DNA of 64,000 nt from Candidatus Woesearchaeota archaeon. Lineage in GTDB: Archaea > Nanobdellota > Nanobdellia > Woesearchaeales > UBA583. Where the stretch lies: assembly GCA_023898345.1 (NCBI GenBank), contig CP060218.1, forward strand, positions 248,001 to 312,000, in the 5' to 3' direction. Positions 1 through 8,037 of this stretch are shown in pieces (position 1 is the first letter of the stretch; each line of letters starts with the position of its first letter). The translations under genes were made by a program, and so were the position numbers. The notes under the pieces were generated by a model, which made no database searches, was not told where the DNA came from, and was given only the letters and a program-made list of their open reading frames with translations.

Positions 1-36
1 CATTACAAAGGAAGTCGCGACGAGTTAGAGAAGTAA
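1..36 (+). CDS. C-terminal end of an unidentified gene (cut by window edge)
   Basis: An open frame runs from the first base to a TAA at 34-36 and encodes HYKGSRDELEK. Too short to identify. It is called only because the frame is open to the edge and the region after it (37-126) looks like a promoter. It may be chance. Confidence 0.3.
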   Translation, partial: HYKGSRDELEK

Positions 37-62
37 AAACTTCAGCAAAAATTTCTGCTAAC

Positions 63-73
63 TTTTATAAAAG
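63..73 (+). promoter_or_regulatory. TATA box of the SNF2 gene
   Basis: TTTTATAAAAG lies about 58 nt before the ATG at 127. With the usual archaeal TATA-to-start spacing, transcription would begin near 94 and leave a leader of about 30 nt, longer than for most genes here. Confidence 0.5.
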
Positions 74-126
74 AAAGAGACTTCACCCAAGAATTGTTTT
101 AGGCAGTTTATTTAATTATTAGAAGA

Positions 127-2988
127 ATGGAAGATAACAAACAGTTTTTTGATGAAAGTAGTTTCATAGAAAAAAAAGAGGAACTTAGTTCACAAAGTGT
201 TGATTCTGAAATTCTTGATTTGAGTTATCATATTAGGAGAAAGGAAAATCTTTTTTATTTGACTGTTGAAAAAAAAGAAGAACGATGTAATGGTTCGGAG
301 CTTCGTTCTTTGCTTTCTTTGGGTAAGGAAAAAAATCTGTTACAGGAGGCAGATAAACTTCTTCTTTCTCATCTTTCTCTTAAGCTTGCTCCTTCTCAGA
401 CTATTCATCAATTCTCAGCTCATGAACTTGAAGTTCTTCTTTATTATCTTAAGGATTGTTCTTTTCCTGTTTTTTATAATGATGAGCAACTTTTTTTTTC
501 TGTAGATGAGTATAAACTGGATCTTGTTTTGGAGTTTGAGACTGATGATACTATTTCTTTGATTGTGCGCAGTGGTGGAGAATTTTTTTTTAGTACGGAA
601 AAGGCTTTTTTTCTTTCAGATAATGTTCTTTATTTTCTGTCTATGCATATTCCTCTTGCTTTTTACAAGGAGCTTTGTTCTGGCACAAACCGTTTTACTA
701 TTGAGAGTTTTTTTGTTTTCAAGGAGCAGCTTCTTGAAAGATTGCGTTGTGCTCACAAAATACAAATTAGTGAGGAACTTGAAGAACTTTCTTCTTTAAG
801 GATAGAGACAAAGATTGCTCCTGTTGTTGTAGAAGTAGGCAAAAATTCTCATTTTATTAGTTTGGAACTTAAGTACAAAGTTGGTCAAAAATTTTATCCT
901 CTTGATAATTATACTTATCTCGAAACGCAAAGTTGGCATGATAAAAAATCTCTTATTACTATTTCGAGGGAAAATTCTAAACTTATCCAATATCATAGTG
1001 ATGAAACTCTTTCTGAATATACTTTTTCTGATTTTCTTGAAGAGAGTAAAATTCGTTACACTCCTTCACAAAAAAGTCCTTTTCTTATTATGATTCCCAT
1101 TAACGCTTTAGAACGAGTTCTTACAACTCTTTTGCCAAAACTTGAACAGTATTTTCCTATTGAGTATAAGGATGGAATTGAGTTAAATCTTAATAAGGTA
1201 AAGGTTTCTTTTGAGCTTGATACTTATTTTTCGAAACACTTGAACCTTTTTGAGTTTTCTGTGCAATTTAAAATTGGGGAAAGTAACATCAGTCTTGAAC
1301 GATTAAAGGAAATTCTTACTTCTTCAAAACGGTATTTTGAATTAGAGGGGAAAACTTATTCTCTTGATAATATTAGGGATATTAACAAATGGATTGAGTT
1401 TCTCATGAACTACGAATTTAAAGCGAACGAGAATAAGTATAAGGCTCCTTCGCAGGCAGCTTTGGAGCTTCATGATTTTGCTAAAAAATTTGATGAAACT
1501 GTTAGTATTAGACAAAACACTGAGTATAAGGAGCTTTTACAAGAGGTTGAGGGGAAAAGGCCTCTGGTGGATATTGCTTTGCCTTTAGAAGTTGACAGTC
1601 TTCTTCGTGACTATCAAAAGGAGGGTGTGTACTGGATTCATTTTTTGCAAAAATATGGGTTTGGTGGTATTCTTGCGGATGAAATGGGACTTGGAAAGAC
1701 GTTGCAAGCTTTGACGGTTCTTGCTATGAATAAGGGGGGACAGCATCTTGTTATTTGTCCGAAAAGTTTAATGTTTAATTGGGAAAATGAGAGTAAGCGT
1801 TATTTTCCAAATCTTAAGGTTCTTGTTGTAACGGGAGAAAGTGAAAAACGAAAGAGACTTTTAGATGAGGTTTCGAGGTATGACATTATTATTACGAGTT
1901 ATTCGATTTTGCAAAAGGATTATCAGTATTATATTGAAAAAAATCTTAAATTTGAGTTTTTAGTTTTAGATGAGGCTCATTATGTCAAAAATCAGGGAAC
2001 GTTGTCGGCAAAGGCAGTTCGTCTTGTTGAAGCTAAACGGAAGATTCTGTTGACGGGAACGCCTCTTGAGAATAATTTAGAGGAACTCTATGGAACTTTT
2101 GATCTTGTTATGCCTGGTTACCTTAAATCTCAGGGCGAATTTAGAAATGAATTTATTGCTAAAATTGAACGAAATAATTTAATTGCTCTTGAAATTTTGC
2201 AATCAAAAATTCGGCCTTTTATTCTTAGGCGTACGAAAAAGCAGGTTCTTCAGGAGCTTCCAGAAAAACAGGAGCAAATTGTTCTTAATGAAATGACTAA
2301 CAAACAGGCTTTAATTTACAATGAGGTTTTGTCACGTGTAAAACAAGAAACGTATGATCTTATTCGAGAACAGGGTTTTGAGAAGTCTAGGATAAAAATT
2401 CTTTCGGCGCTTCTTAAACTGCGGCAGATCTGTAATCATCCTGCACAAATTGACAAAAGTTTTGATCATGAAGAAGATATTTCGGGGAAGTATCAGCAGT
2501 TTAAAGATTTGCTTGAGGAGGTTCTTGAGGGTGGCGACAAGGTACTTGTGTTTTCTCAGTTTACGGCAATGCTTGATATTTTTCAAAGAGATTTGGAAAA
2601 AGATGGTGTTTCTTTTCTTCGTCTTGATGGGTCAAGCAAAAATCGTCAGGAGCTTGTTGATCGTTTCAATGAGGATGAAAGGGTTAGGGTCTTTCTTATT
2701 TCTCTCAAGGCAGGAGGAGTTGGGCTTAACTTAACTTCAGCAAACACTGTTTTTTTGTACGATCCGTGGTGGAATCCTATGGTGGAGCAACAGGCTATGG
2801 ACAGGGCGCATAGAATTGGCCAGAAGAAGACTGTGAATATCTATAAATTTATTACTAAAAATTCTGTGGAAGAAAAGATTCTAAAATTACAGGAAAGAAA
2901 GGGAACTCTTTTTGAGAATCTTATTAATGAAGATAATGGTTTTATTCGAAAATTGGAGTGGGAGGATTTAATGGAATTGTTTGAGTAA
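127..2988 (+). CDS. SNF2-family DNA-dependent ATPase/helicase
   Basis: A 953-residue Swi2/Snf2 ATPase, the family that translocates on double-stranded DNA and remodels protein-DNA complexes. The C-terminal half holds the complete motor: Walker A 'DEMGLGKT' near residue 520, DEAH box 'LDEAHYVKNQ' near 615, 'LTGTPLENN' near 642, and the second RecA-like lobe with 'DPWWNP' near 879 and 'RAHRIGQ' near 896. Residues 1 to about 480 are not recognisable to me; they are rich in Glu, Leu and Phe and may hold SWIM/HepA-type accessory regions. The ATG is the first in frame after the promoter. The gene stands alone. It resembles archaeal and bacterial HepA/Rad54-like proteins; its target is unknown. Confidence 0.93.
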   Translation: MEDNKQFFDESSFIEKKEELSSQSVDSEILDLSYHIRRKENLFYLTVEKKEERCNGSELRSLLSLGKEKNLLQEADKLLLSHLSLKLAPSQTIHQFSAHELEVLLYYLKDCSFPVFYNDEQLFFSVDEYKLDLVLEFETDDTISLIVRSGGEFFFSTEKAFFLSDNVLYFLSMHIPLAFYKELCSGTNRFTIESFFVFKEQLLERLRCAHKIQISEELEELSSLRIETKIAPVVVEVGKNSHFISLELKYKVGQKFYPLDNYTYLETQSWHDKKSLITISRENSKLIQYHSDETLSEYTFSDFLEESKIRYTPSQKSPFLIMIPINALERVLTTLLPKLEQYFPIEYKDGIELNLNKVKVSFELDTYFSKHLNLFEFSVQFKIGESNISLERLKEILTSSKRYFELEGKTYSLDNIRDINKWIEFLMNYEFKANENKYKAPSQAALELHDFAKKFDETVSIRQNTEYKELLQEVEGKRPLVDIALPLEVDSLLRDYQKEGVYWIHFLQKYGFGGILADEMGLGKTLQALTVLAMNKGGQHLVICPKSLMFNWENESKRYFPNLKVLVVTGESEKRKRLLDEVSRYDIIITSYSILQKDYQYYIEKNLKFEFLVLDEAHYVKNQGTLSAKAVRLVEAKRKILLTGTPLENNLEELYGTFDLVMPGYLKSQGEFRNEFIAKIERNNLIALEILQSKIRPFILRRTKKQVLQELPEKQEQIVLNEMTNKQALIYNEVLSRVKQETYDLIREQGFEKSRIKILSALLKLRQICNHPAQIDKSFDHEEDISGKYQQFKDLLEEVLEGGDKVLVFSQFTAMLDIFQRDLEKDGVSFLRLDGSSKNRQELVDRFNEDERVRVFLISLKAGGVGLNLTSANTVFLYDPWWNPMVEQQAMDRAHRIGQKKTVNIYKFITKNSVEEKILKLQERKGTLFENLINEDNGFIRKLEWEDLMELFE

Positions 2989-3016
2989 GGTTTGAATTTT
3001 AGTTTGTCGCTTTTTC

Positions 3017-3400
3017 TTATCTAAATGAAAATCCGTGAATTCTCCATATGTCGTGGTATGTTTTCACTATCTTTTCTTGAAGATTTCCAATGTTTGCGGG
3101 ATCAAGTTTTTGGTATGTGAGGAGTTGTGTTATTTGGGCTAAGTCTCTAAGGACTCCTTGTACGGAGGGTTTCATCATGTTTTTGTAATTCACGATTTCA
3201 ATTATTAATCCTAGATCTTTATTTCTTATTTCTCCGAGGTCAAATATTTCTGTTCTTAGGGGAATTTTTATGGGTCCGGCAGACTCATATTTGAAAAAAT
3301 ATGCATCTGTAATTTGACCGTCTGCTTCCCTTATTTCTCGAATTTGGTCTCGGGGGAGTTGGAGCGCTGTATCAAACCAGTATCTTTTTTCTGATGTCAT
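3017..3400 (-). CDS. Unknown small protein, paralogue of the next gene
   Basis: A 127-residue soluble protein of unrecognised family. It shares a pattern with the protein at 3542-3886: 'ITDAYFFKY' against 'ITQAFYFVG' in the N-terminal third, an 'LEI/LIIEI' strand in the middle, and a C-terminus ending 'IHGFSFR' against 'CYGFSL'. The two therefore look like tandem duplicates on the same strand. A TATA-like AAATTTAAAAGG (minus strand, about 3424-3435) lies about 28 nt before the ATG, so it may have its own leaderless promoter. No catalytic motif seen. Confidence 0.75.
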   Translation of the reverse strand: MTSEKRYWFDTALQLPRDQIREIREADGQITDAYFFKYESAGPIKIPLRTEIFDLGEIRNKDLGLIIEIVNYKNMMKPSVQGVLRDLAQITQLLTYQKLDPANIGNLQEKIVKTYHDIWRIHGFSFR

Positions 3401-3524
3401 GGATCTGAGAATATTCTTTTCCTTTTAAATTTGGGGACCTTTGGTATTGAGAATGATGGAAGAACTTAGGCTAGGGGTTTGTTTTTTTGGCTTTGAAAAG
3501 CAAAGTTGATGGTTTTCGAAGTTA

Positions 3525-3544
3525 AAAACTTCTGCGGAGCACTA
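3525..3544. repeat. Short dispersed repeat, copy 1
   Basis: Twenty bases match 14741-14760 with one mismatch (core TGCGGAGCACTA). The flanks share TCGAAG just upstream. GAAGTT-AAA-AACTTC (about 3519-3533) forms a small hairpin overlapping the repeat. Confidence 0.5.
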
Positions 3545-3886
3545 CAATGAAAATCCATAGCATCTGTACGTGCTTGAGTAAAGGGTTACTGCTCTTCCTG
3601 TGAGTTGAGAAATGTCTTGTGGCTTAATCTTGGCATCATTACAGATTCCCAGAATTGTGTCTATCCCAAACATATCAAGTGTTGAAGTTGTGCCTTCTTC
3701 ATCAAGAATGCATATTTCTAAACCTGAGTGTCTTTTACTAATTTTTTCTTCGTCAAATTCAACCTTTTTGCCTATAGTTCCTACAAAATAGAAGGCTTGA
3801 GTAATTGTTCCTTGCAAGTGAGCAAGTTGGGATTTTTTATCTTCAGGAAGAGATTCTCCGTTTGGGGTGTAGTATATAGTTGTCAT
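3542..3886 (-). CDS. Unknown small protein, paralogue of the preceding gene
   Basis: A 114-residue protein similar in pattern to the protein at 3017-3400 (see there), with the same aromatic-rich core and a terminal GFS motif. It has its own TATA-like element (minus strand, about 3912-3922) 25-30 nt before the ATG and is divergent from the antiporter. The TAG stop (3542-3544) abuts a short sequence repeated near 14741. Function unknown. Confidence 0.75.
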   Translation of the reverse strand: MTTIYYTPNGESLPEDKKSQLAHLQGTITQAFYFVGTIGKKVEFDEEKISKRHSGLEICILDEEGTTSTLDMFGIDTILGICNDAKIKPQDISQLTGRAVTLYSSTYRCYGFSL

Positions 3887-3997
3887 ATGTTGTTGCTAGC
3901 TAAGTGGTATTTATCTATAAAATTAAGTGTTCTTATTTTCACTGTCACTTGGAAAGTAAACATAAAGTATTTAGGGGTCTTTTGTTTTCTTAGTTAC

Positions 3998-4981
3998 ATG
4001 TTTGATAGTCTTACGTGGTGGATTGTTGTTTTTATTGTGAGTCTTGCAGTTCTTGTCAAAGCCTCGGATTATTTTACGGAGGCTGCTGAAAAATTGGGGA
4101 TTTATTTTGGAATTCCTGCTTTTATTGTTGGAGTTACCATTGTTGCATTTGGCACCTCTTTGCCAGAGTTAGTTTCTTCTATCATGGCTGTTTTTCAGGG
4201 TTCGACAGAGATTGTTGCTGGAAATGTTATTGGTTCGAATATTGCAAATATTTTGCTTGTTTTGGGGATTGCAGCAATTATTGGTAAGCGATTCACCATT
4301 GATCATGAGATAGAACTTGTTGATTTGCCTATTCTTGTTCTTTCTTCTTTTCTTCTTCTTATGATGGCATGGGATGGACAAATCACTGTTGTAGAAGGAG
4401 GCATTCTTCTTTTAGGTATTGTAATGTATATTTTTTATGCTGTCTCGGCTTCACAGGAACAGGGGACACATTCTGAGAAGAAGGGAAAAAGAGAAGTTCA
4501 CAGGAAAGGGGAGTTTCCTTTGTCGGCTTTGCTTATTCTTTTTGCAAGTTTATTTTTTGTGTTTTTGGGTGCTAAATATACAATTGATTCTGTTGTTAAG
4601 ATTTCTGATATTTTGAATATTGGAAAGGATCTTATTGCTGTGATTGCTGTTGCTCTGGGAACTTCTTTGCCGGAGCTGCTTGTGACGGTGTCTGCTGCTC
4701 GCAAAGGCAATGCTGAAATGGCGGTTGGCAATGTTTTGGGATCAAATGTTTTTAATACCTTTGCTGTTATGGGGATTCCTGCTCTTCTTTCACCATTTTC
4801 GTCTTCAGGTTCTGGTCTTGCTATTCCCGAATCTATGGTGACTTTTGCTTTGCCTGTTATGATTCTTTCAACCTTTCTTTATTTCATTATGACGAGGGAT
4901 AAGCAGTTGACACAGTGGGAAGGTTGGGGGCTTCTTCTCTTTTATGGGTATTTTGTACTGGCTACGTTTGGATTGGCTTAG
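3998..4981 (+). CDS. K+-dependent or plain Na+/Ca2+ antiporter (CaCA family)
   Basis: A 327-residue membrane antiporter that would exchange Ca2+ for Na+ (or H+) across the cytoplasmic membrane. The family signature is present as two inverted repeats: 'GTSLPELVSS' with 'GNVIGSNIANI' in the first half, and 'GTSLPELLVT' with 'GNVLGSNVFNTF' in the second. These alpha-repeats form the ion site. About ten hydrophobic segments are present, with a charged loop between the halves. The ATG at 3998 was chosen because the frame continues upstream only over the divergent gene at 3542-3886, and a TATA-like ATAAAGTATTTA lies about 35 nt before it. Confidence 0.93.
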   Translation: MFDSLTWWIVVFIVSLAVLVKASDYFTEAAEKLGIYFGIPAFIVGVTIVAFGTSLPELVSSIMAVFQGSTEIVAGNVIGSNIANILLVLGIAAIIGKRFTIDHEIELVDLPILVLSSFLLLMMAWDGQITVVEGGILLLGIVMYIFYAVSASQEQGTHSEKKGKREVHRKGEFPLSALLILFASLFFVFLGAKYTIDSVVKISDILNIGKDLIAVIAVALGTSLPELLVTVSAARKGNAEMAVGNVLGSNVFNTFAVMGIPALLSPFSSSGSGLAIPESMVTFALPVMILSTFLYFIMTRDKQLTQWEGWGLLLFYGYFVLATFGLA

Positions 4982-5006
4982 TTTTTTTTGAGTTTTATCA
5001 GGAAAA

Positions 5007-5016
5007 TTTTATAAAT
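5007..5016 (+). promoter_or_regulatory. TATA box of the tRNA pair
   Basis: TTTTATAAAT is centred 30 nt before the first base of tRNA-Gly(GCC). No comparable box precedes the second tRNA 52 nt downstream, so both may share it. Confidence 0.65.
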
Positions 5017-5040
5017 TGCTCTTTGTTTGGTTTCTCCATT

Positions 5041-5112
5041 GCAGTGGTAGTCTAATGGTTAGGACACTAGCTTGCCAAGCTGGTAATCCGGGTTCGAGTC
5101 CCGGCCATTGCA
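5041..5112 (+). tRNA. tRNA-Gly (anticodon GCC)
   Basis: Full cloverleaf of 72 nt. Acceptor GCAGTGG pairs with CCATTGC with one G-T pair, discriminator A. Anticodon stem CTAGC/GCTGG with loop TTGCCAA gives anticodon GCC. The T arm is CCGGG-TTCGAGT-CCCGG. No CCA is encoded and there is no intron. Confidence 0.95.
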
Positions 5113-5164
5113 TAGAATTATTCGTATGATTGCTTCAGTCTGTCTTCCAAGCTTTCTTTTTACT

Positions 5165-5294
5165 GGGGATTTAGCTCAGCTTGGTTAGAGCGCAGGTCTT
5201 ATATGTTCAACGGTGTCGTTGAGCTCGCTTTTGGCAACGCTCTGCACAGGACTAAGACAGCCTGAGGTCTCGGGTTCAAATCCCGAATTCCCCA
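5165..5294 (+). tRNA. tRNA-Ile (anticodon UAU) with a 55-nt intron
   Basis: Exons 5165-5203 and 5259-5294. Acceptor GGGGATT pairs with ATTCCCC apart from one T-T mismatch at 6:67, discriminator A. The D stem is GCTC/GAGC, the anticodon stem CAGGT/GCCTG, and the T arm TCGGG-TTCAAAT-CCCGA. The intron (5204-5258) is defined by a canonical bulge-helix-bulge: bulge TAT (5202-5204), 4-bp helix CTTA/TAAG, bulge ACA (5257-5259), flanked by the anticodon stem and an intron helix GTTC/GGAC. Cutting each bulge after its second base joins position 37 to 38 and gives the 7-nt loop CTTATAA, anticodon UAU. Isoleucine identity is inferred from the anticodon. Confidence 0.85.
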
Positions 5295-5380
5295 TTATAG
5301 AAGTTTGTTTTTAGTTATGTTTTTCTTTGGATGAAAGATTTTTTCCCTTAGTTTTCTTCACTGTCCAGAACTGATAAAAG

Positions 5381-5390
5381 ATTATATAAT
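5381..5390 (+). promoter_or_regulatory. TATA box of the coiled-coil operon
   Basis: ATTATATAAT is centred 25 nt before the ATG at 5411. This spacing predicts a leaderless mRNA and selects 5411 over the GTG at 5399. Confidence 0.7.
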
Positions 5391-5410
5391 GGGCTTAAGT
5401 GAGAAAAGCT

Positions 5411-6202
5411 ATGGGATTGTTTGGTAAAAAGAAAGAAGCAGATGTGCCTCCGGCTCCTCCTATGCCTTCTCCTTCTGTTATGTCTGAATCTGGGCCAGCT
5501 CCAGTTATGACTTCGGCTCCTCCTTTGAATTCATATCCGTCACCTCCTGTTTTTCCTGCAAACAGCACTTTGTCGGCTCCTCCTGTTCCAGGGGGAAATC
5601 TTGAGGAGATTAAGTCTCAAGTTTCAGCAGGGTATGGAAGTTCAGAGAATCAGGTTTCTATGCAAAGACCTTCGGGTTCTTCTTCTATGAGTCAGGATAG
5701 TTCGGATGAGGATTCTTTGTTTGATTTTTCTGAGTTGCAGTTTCCGGATGATGATGCTTCAACTGGTAGTTCTTCGCAAGCAAGTTTAGGTTCTGGGGGT
5801 GGGGTTTCTTCTGGCGGCGATGTTGTTTCTTCTCCTTCTAGGATTAGTTCTGATTCTAGTGGTTATAGTAGAGAAATTACGGGAAGTGCAACTGATATTC
5901 CGGAGGGAACAACTGAAACCAGTTTTGCTTATCCTCATGATATGAATTTTATTAATAATAAGAAATATGTGGATAAGAAGCCTGCTTCTGGAGATATTAT
6001 TTACATAACAACACAGCAGTTTAAGATGCTTATGGAAACTGTTGAAGATGTTAAGGCCAGAGTTAAGGATTCTTCTGAGCGGCATCTTCGGCTTTTAGAT
6101 ATGAAGGCTGAAGAAGACGTTGAATTTGAAAATTTGAGGAAAGATTTCCAATATATTGAAGATAAGCTCTATGAAGTTGATAGTATTATCTTTGATAAAT
6201 AA
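5411..6202 (+). CDS. Pro/Ser-rich protein with C-terminal coiled coil
   Basis: A 263-residue protein of unknown function and first gene of a three-gene operon. It starts with a short basic stretch, MGLFGKKK, followed by about 160 residues rich in Pro, Ser, Gly and Asp that should be disordered. A compact C-terminal part from about 175 begins 'MNFINNKKYVDKKP', and the last 55 residues are heptad-rich and likely coiled coil. The architecture (F-x-KKK start, P/S linker, coiled coil) is shared with the protein at 19956-20477. That layout recalls archaellum accessory proteins of the FlaC/D type, but I see no firm homology. No signal peptide or membrane segment. Confidence 0.85.
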   Translation: MGLFGKKKEADVPPAPPMPSPSVMSESGPAPVMTSAPPLNSYPSPPVFPANSTLSAPPVPGGNLEEIKSQVSAGYGSSENQVSMQRPSGSSSMSQDSSDEDSLFDFSELQFPDDDASTGSSSQASLGSGGGVSSGGDVVSSPSRISSDSSGYSREITGSATDIPEGTTETSFAYPHDMNFINNKKYVDKKPASGDIIYITTQQFKMLMETVEDVKARVKDSSERHLRLLDMKAEEDVEFENLRKDFQYIEDKLYEVDSIIFDK

Positions 6203-6208
6203 TGAAAA

Positions 6209-6418
6209 ATGGCAGATAAAAGACGAGAGGTTTTCATAAGGATTCAGCACCTTCACCAAATTATAGATACTTTGAAAGAGCTTAAATTTCATGAAGAGAA
6301 AGTGGAGAAACTTTTTGCAGAGTATGATCGTCTTAATTCTTATGAGCAGAAAGTTTTTGAGAACTGGAGTAATTATCTTGATGATATTAATGAGAGGTTG
6401 GATCACGTTACACTATAA
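6209..6418 (+). CDS. Small coiled-coil protein
   Basis: A 69-residue, highly charged and almost entirely helical protein, second in the operon. Only 6 nt separate it from the upstream stop, and it starts in the context GAAAAATGG. No Shine-Dalgarno is visible. Heptad-like spacing of Leu and Ile suggests it assembles with its neighbours. Function unknown. Confidence 0.8.
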   Translation: MADKRREVFIRIQHLHQIIDTLKELKFHEEKVEKLFAEYDRLNSYEQKVFENWSNYLDDINERLDHVTL

Positions 6419-6421
6419 AAA

Positions 6422-7060
6422 ATGGTAGATAGGCATGGACATCGGAAAGGTAAGTCTCCTCTTACAAAAACTGTTGAGCATAGTAAAAGTTTTCACCGCC
6501 AGAATGATAAAAATATAGCAAGACGGGATCCAGAATTAGATAATCTTTACATTTGTTTGTATAATCCTAAGGATAAGAGAAAAAATATTTTGGGCAGTAT
6601 TAAGGAGGTTTTGCTTGTTCAGGAAGAGCATGAGAGAGTTTTGGTTAATCGAAAGGAAAAATTGAGACTGCTTAATGAGATAAAGGGGGAATTAGATAAG
6701 ATAAACGGAACGTATCAACATTTGAAGACTTTATTTCCTAATGTGAAAAATGTTTTGTCTTATACTGAGCGTGAACTTCATGAATTAGATGAGGAGGTGA
6801 AAATGTTGCGTCTTAGTTCTGAGAAGAATCATGAGAACATTGAACTTGATGAGAATATTGAGGATTATTTGTATGAAAGTTCTATGGGTCGTCGGAGGAG
6901 ATACGCTTCACATAAGGATAGTTTTGAGGGGGAGACTCTTTCTTACTCTGCTCCTGAGAAGGAAGGGTCTTCTCCAGCAACTGTTTCTAAGGATTTCTCG
7001 CGCTTAGATAGGATTAAGAATAATCTTAGGGTTATTGAAAGTAAGCTAAATAAGGTTTAA
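6422..7060 (+). CDS. Coiled-coil protein, third gene of the operon
   Basis: A 212-residue protein starting 3 nt after the previous stop in the context AAAAAATGG. It has a basic N-terminus (residues 1-35), a heptad-rich stretch from about 65 to 140, a short Arg-rich patch 'MGRRRRYASHK' near 155, a Ser/Pro-rich linker, and a C-terminal helix 'RLDRIKNNLRVIESKLNKV'. No enzyme motif. Tight packing with the two upstream coiled-coil genes suggests a joint complex. Confidence 0.82.
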   Translation: MVDRHGHRKGKSPLTKTVEHSKSFHRQNDKNIARRDPELDNLYICLYNPKDKRKNILGSIKEVLLVQEEHERVLVNRKEKLRLLNEIKGELDKINGTYQHLKTLFPNVKNVLSYTERELHELDEEVKMLRLSSEKNHENIELDENIEDYLYESSMGRRRRYASHKDSFEGETLSYSAPEKEGSSPATVSKDFSRLDRIKNNLRVIESKLNKV

Positions 7061-7090
7061 TTTTTATTCAATCTTCTACTTATAACAATT

Positions 7091-7666
7091 AAATGACGAG
7101 CCAGAAATCTCCGCCCTTTAGGGTGTGGGATGAATGGCGACATTTTTCCCAATCTTTTTTAGTGTGTTTTTTTCTAAAGGTCTGTCTCGTTTGAGACAGA
7201 TTCAAAATGAGAAATTACAAATCTTATAGACGAAGTCACTGCGTAGGATGGAGTGAGTTTCATCTTCAGTGGTGTACCAAGTATCGGTACAAATTATTCA
7301 AGAATAATCTGTATAAGAATATTTGTGCGATCTTTCTTGTGGAATGCTCTATGCGTTACAACTTCAAACTTCAAGAATTTGAGATTGATATTGACCATGT
7401 TCATGTTATTGTTTCTTTGCCTTTAGTCATGTCTCCTTCACAGGTTGTTATGTATTTGAAGGGCTTTTCTTCAAAGTGTTCGGTTTTTGCAATTTCCAGA
7501 ACTTAGAAAAGTATACAAAACTGGAGGTTTGTGGGGAAAGGGAAAATTTGTAGGAAGTGTTGGGCATATAACTTTAGATGTTGCAAAGCGTTATGTGGAG
7601 AAGCACAGGGAAAAGCAATGATGTGCGATAGTGGAATCCCCATCCTTTAGGGTGGGGAGGATGTCA
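7091..7666 (+). mobile_element. Decayed IS200-type insertion sequence
   Basis: An element with subterminal hairpins and one broken Y1 transposase. The right-end hairpin (7637-7658) has a 9-bp stem around loop TTTA. A left-end hairpin (7108-7129) has the same CCCTTTAGGG core but an imperfect stem. Ends are estimated from these hairpins. No TnpB partner is present. An 8-bp perfect hairpin (7181-7200, TCTGTCTC-GTTT-GAGACAGA) sits just before the transposase start, as in IS200 where such structures limit transposase expression. Confidence 0.75.
7207..7621 (+). pseudogene. tnpA: IS200-type TnpA transposase, frameshifted
   Basis: A Y1-type HUH transposase. The HUH metal motif is visible in 'DHVHVIVSLP', and the N-terminal 'VGWSEFHLQWCTKYRY' is typical of the family. 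The frame breaks inside a T run near 7484-7488. Removing one T restores 'VLQFPELRKVYKTGG' and runs on through 'GSVGHITLDVAKRYVEKH', which holds the presumed catalytic Tyr, to TGA at 7619-7621. The intact protein would be about 137 residues, normal for TnpA. One inserted T is therefore the only visible lesion; a sequencing error or slippage site could mimic it. Confidence 0.85.
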
Positions 7667-7684
7667 ATTAAAATTCTTTATAAA

Positions 7685-7846
7685 CTATCTAAATAAAGGC
7701 AAGATGTCTTTTACTCCAAGAATTATGATTATTAAAAATCCAATTAACATAAAAGAAGTATAAGGAGAATTAAAGAATTTTATTATGTCATATAAAAACC
7801 ATATAACTAAAATTATACCAATAATTGTCGAAAAATTATTTTTCAT
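7685..7846 (-). CDS. 53-residue membrane protein with two TM segments
   Basis: Codes for 53 residues starting MKNNFSTIIGIILVIW and ending GVKDILPLFR. There are two hydrophobic segments (about 6-20 and 33-46) separated by a short polar loop 'DIIKFFNSPY'. A TATA-like AAATTATAAAATT (minus strand, about 7861-7873) lies about 20-25 nt before the ATG, which fits a leaderless start. The stop lies next to the decayed IS element. Family unknown. Confidence 0.6.
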   Translation of the reverse strand: MKNNFSTIIGIILVIWFLYDIIKFFNSPYTSFMLIGFLIIIILGVKDILPLFR

Positions 7847-8037
7847 TTGAGATTAAGTACAATTTTATAATTTAAAAAGATACTGCAAAACTTATAAGGC
7901 TCAAATACTATAAATTCAAGACTTTTGCCCCAGTTTATAAATAATGGAGCTAAAATATATAAATTAATTGTTATTGGGCGTTGGTATTACTATAAATGGC
8001 ATGTTGTAAAACAGGTTAAAAAATGGTTGAGTTTAAT

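Noticed and set aside
3728..3997. 90-residue N-terminal extension of the antiporter
   Set aside because: Lies over the divergent gene at 3542-3886, contains no family sequence, and the TATA favours ATG 3998.
7847..8037. Possible gene or RNA in the AT-rich spacer upstream of the 53-residue gene
   Set aside because: Only very short frames and several TATA-like runs; nothing beyond the promoter and an inverted repeat can be supported.
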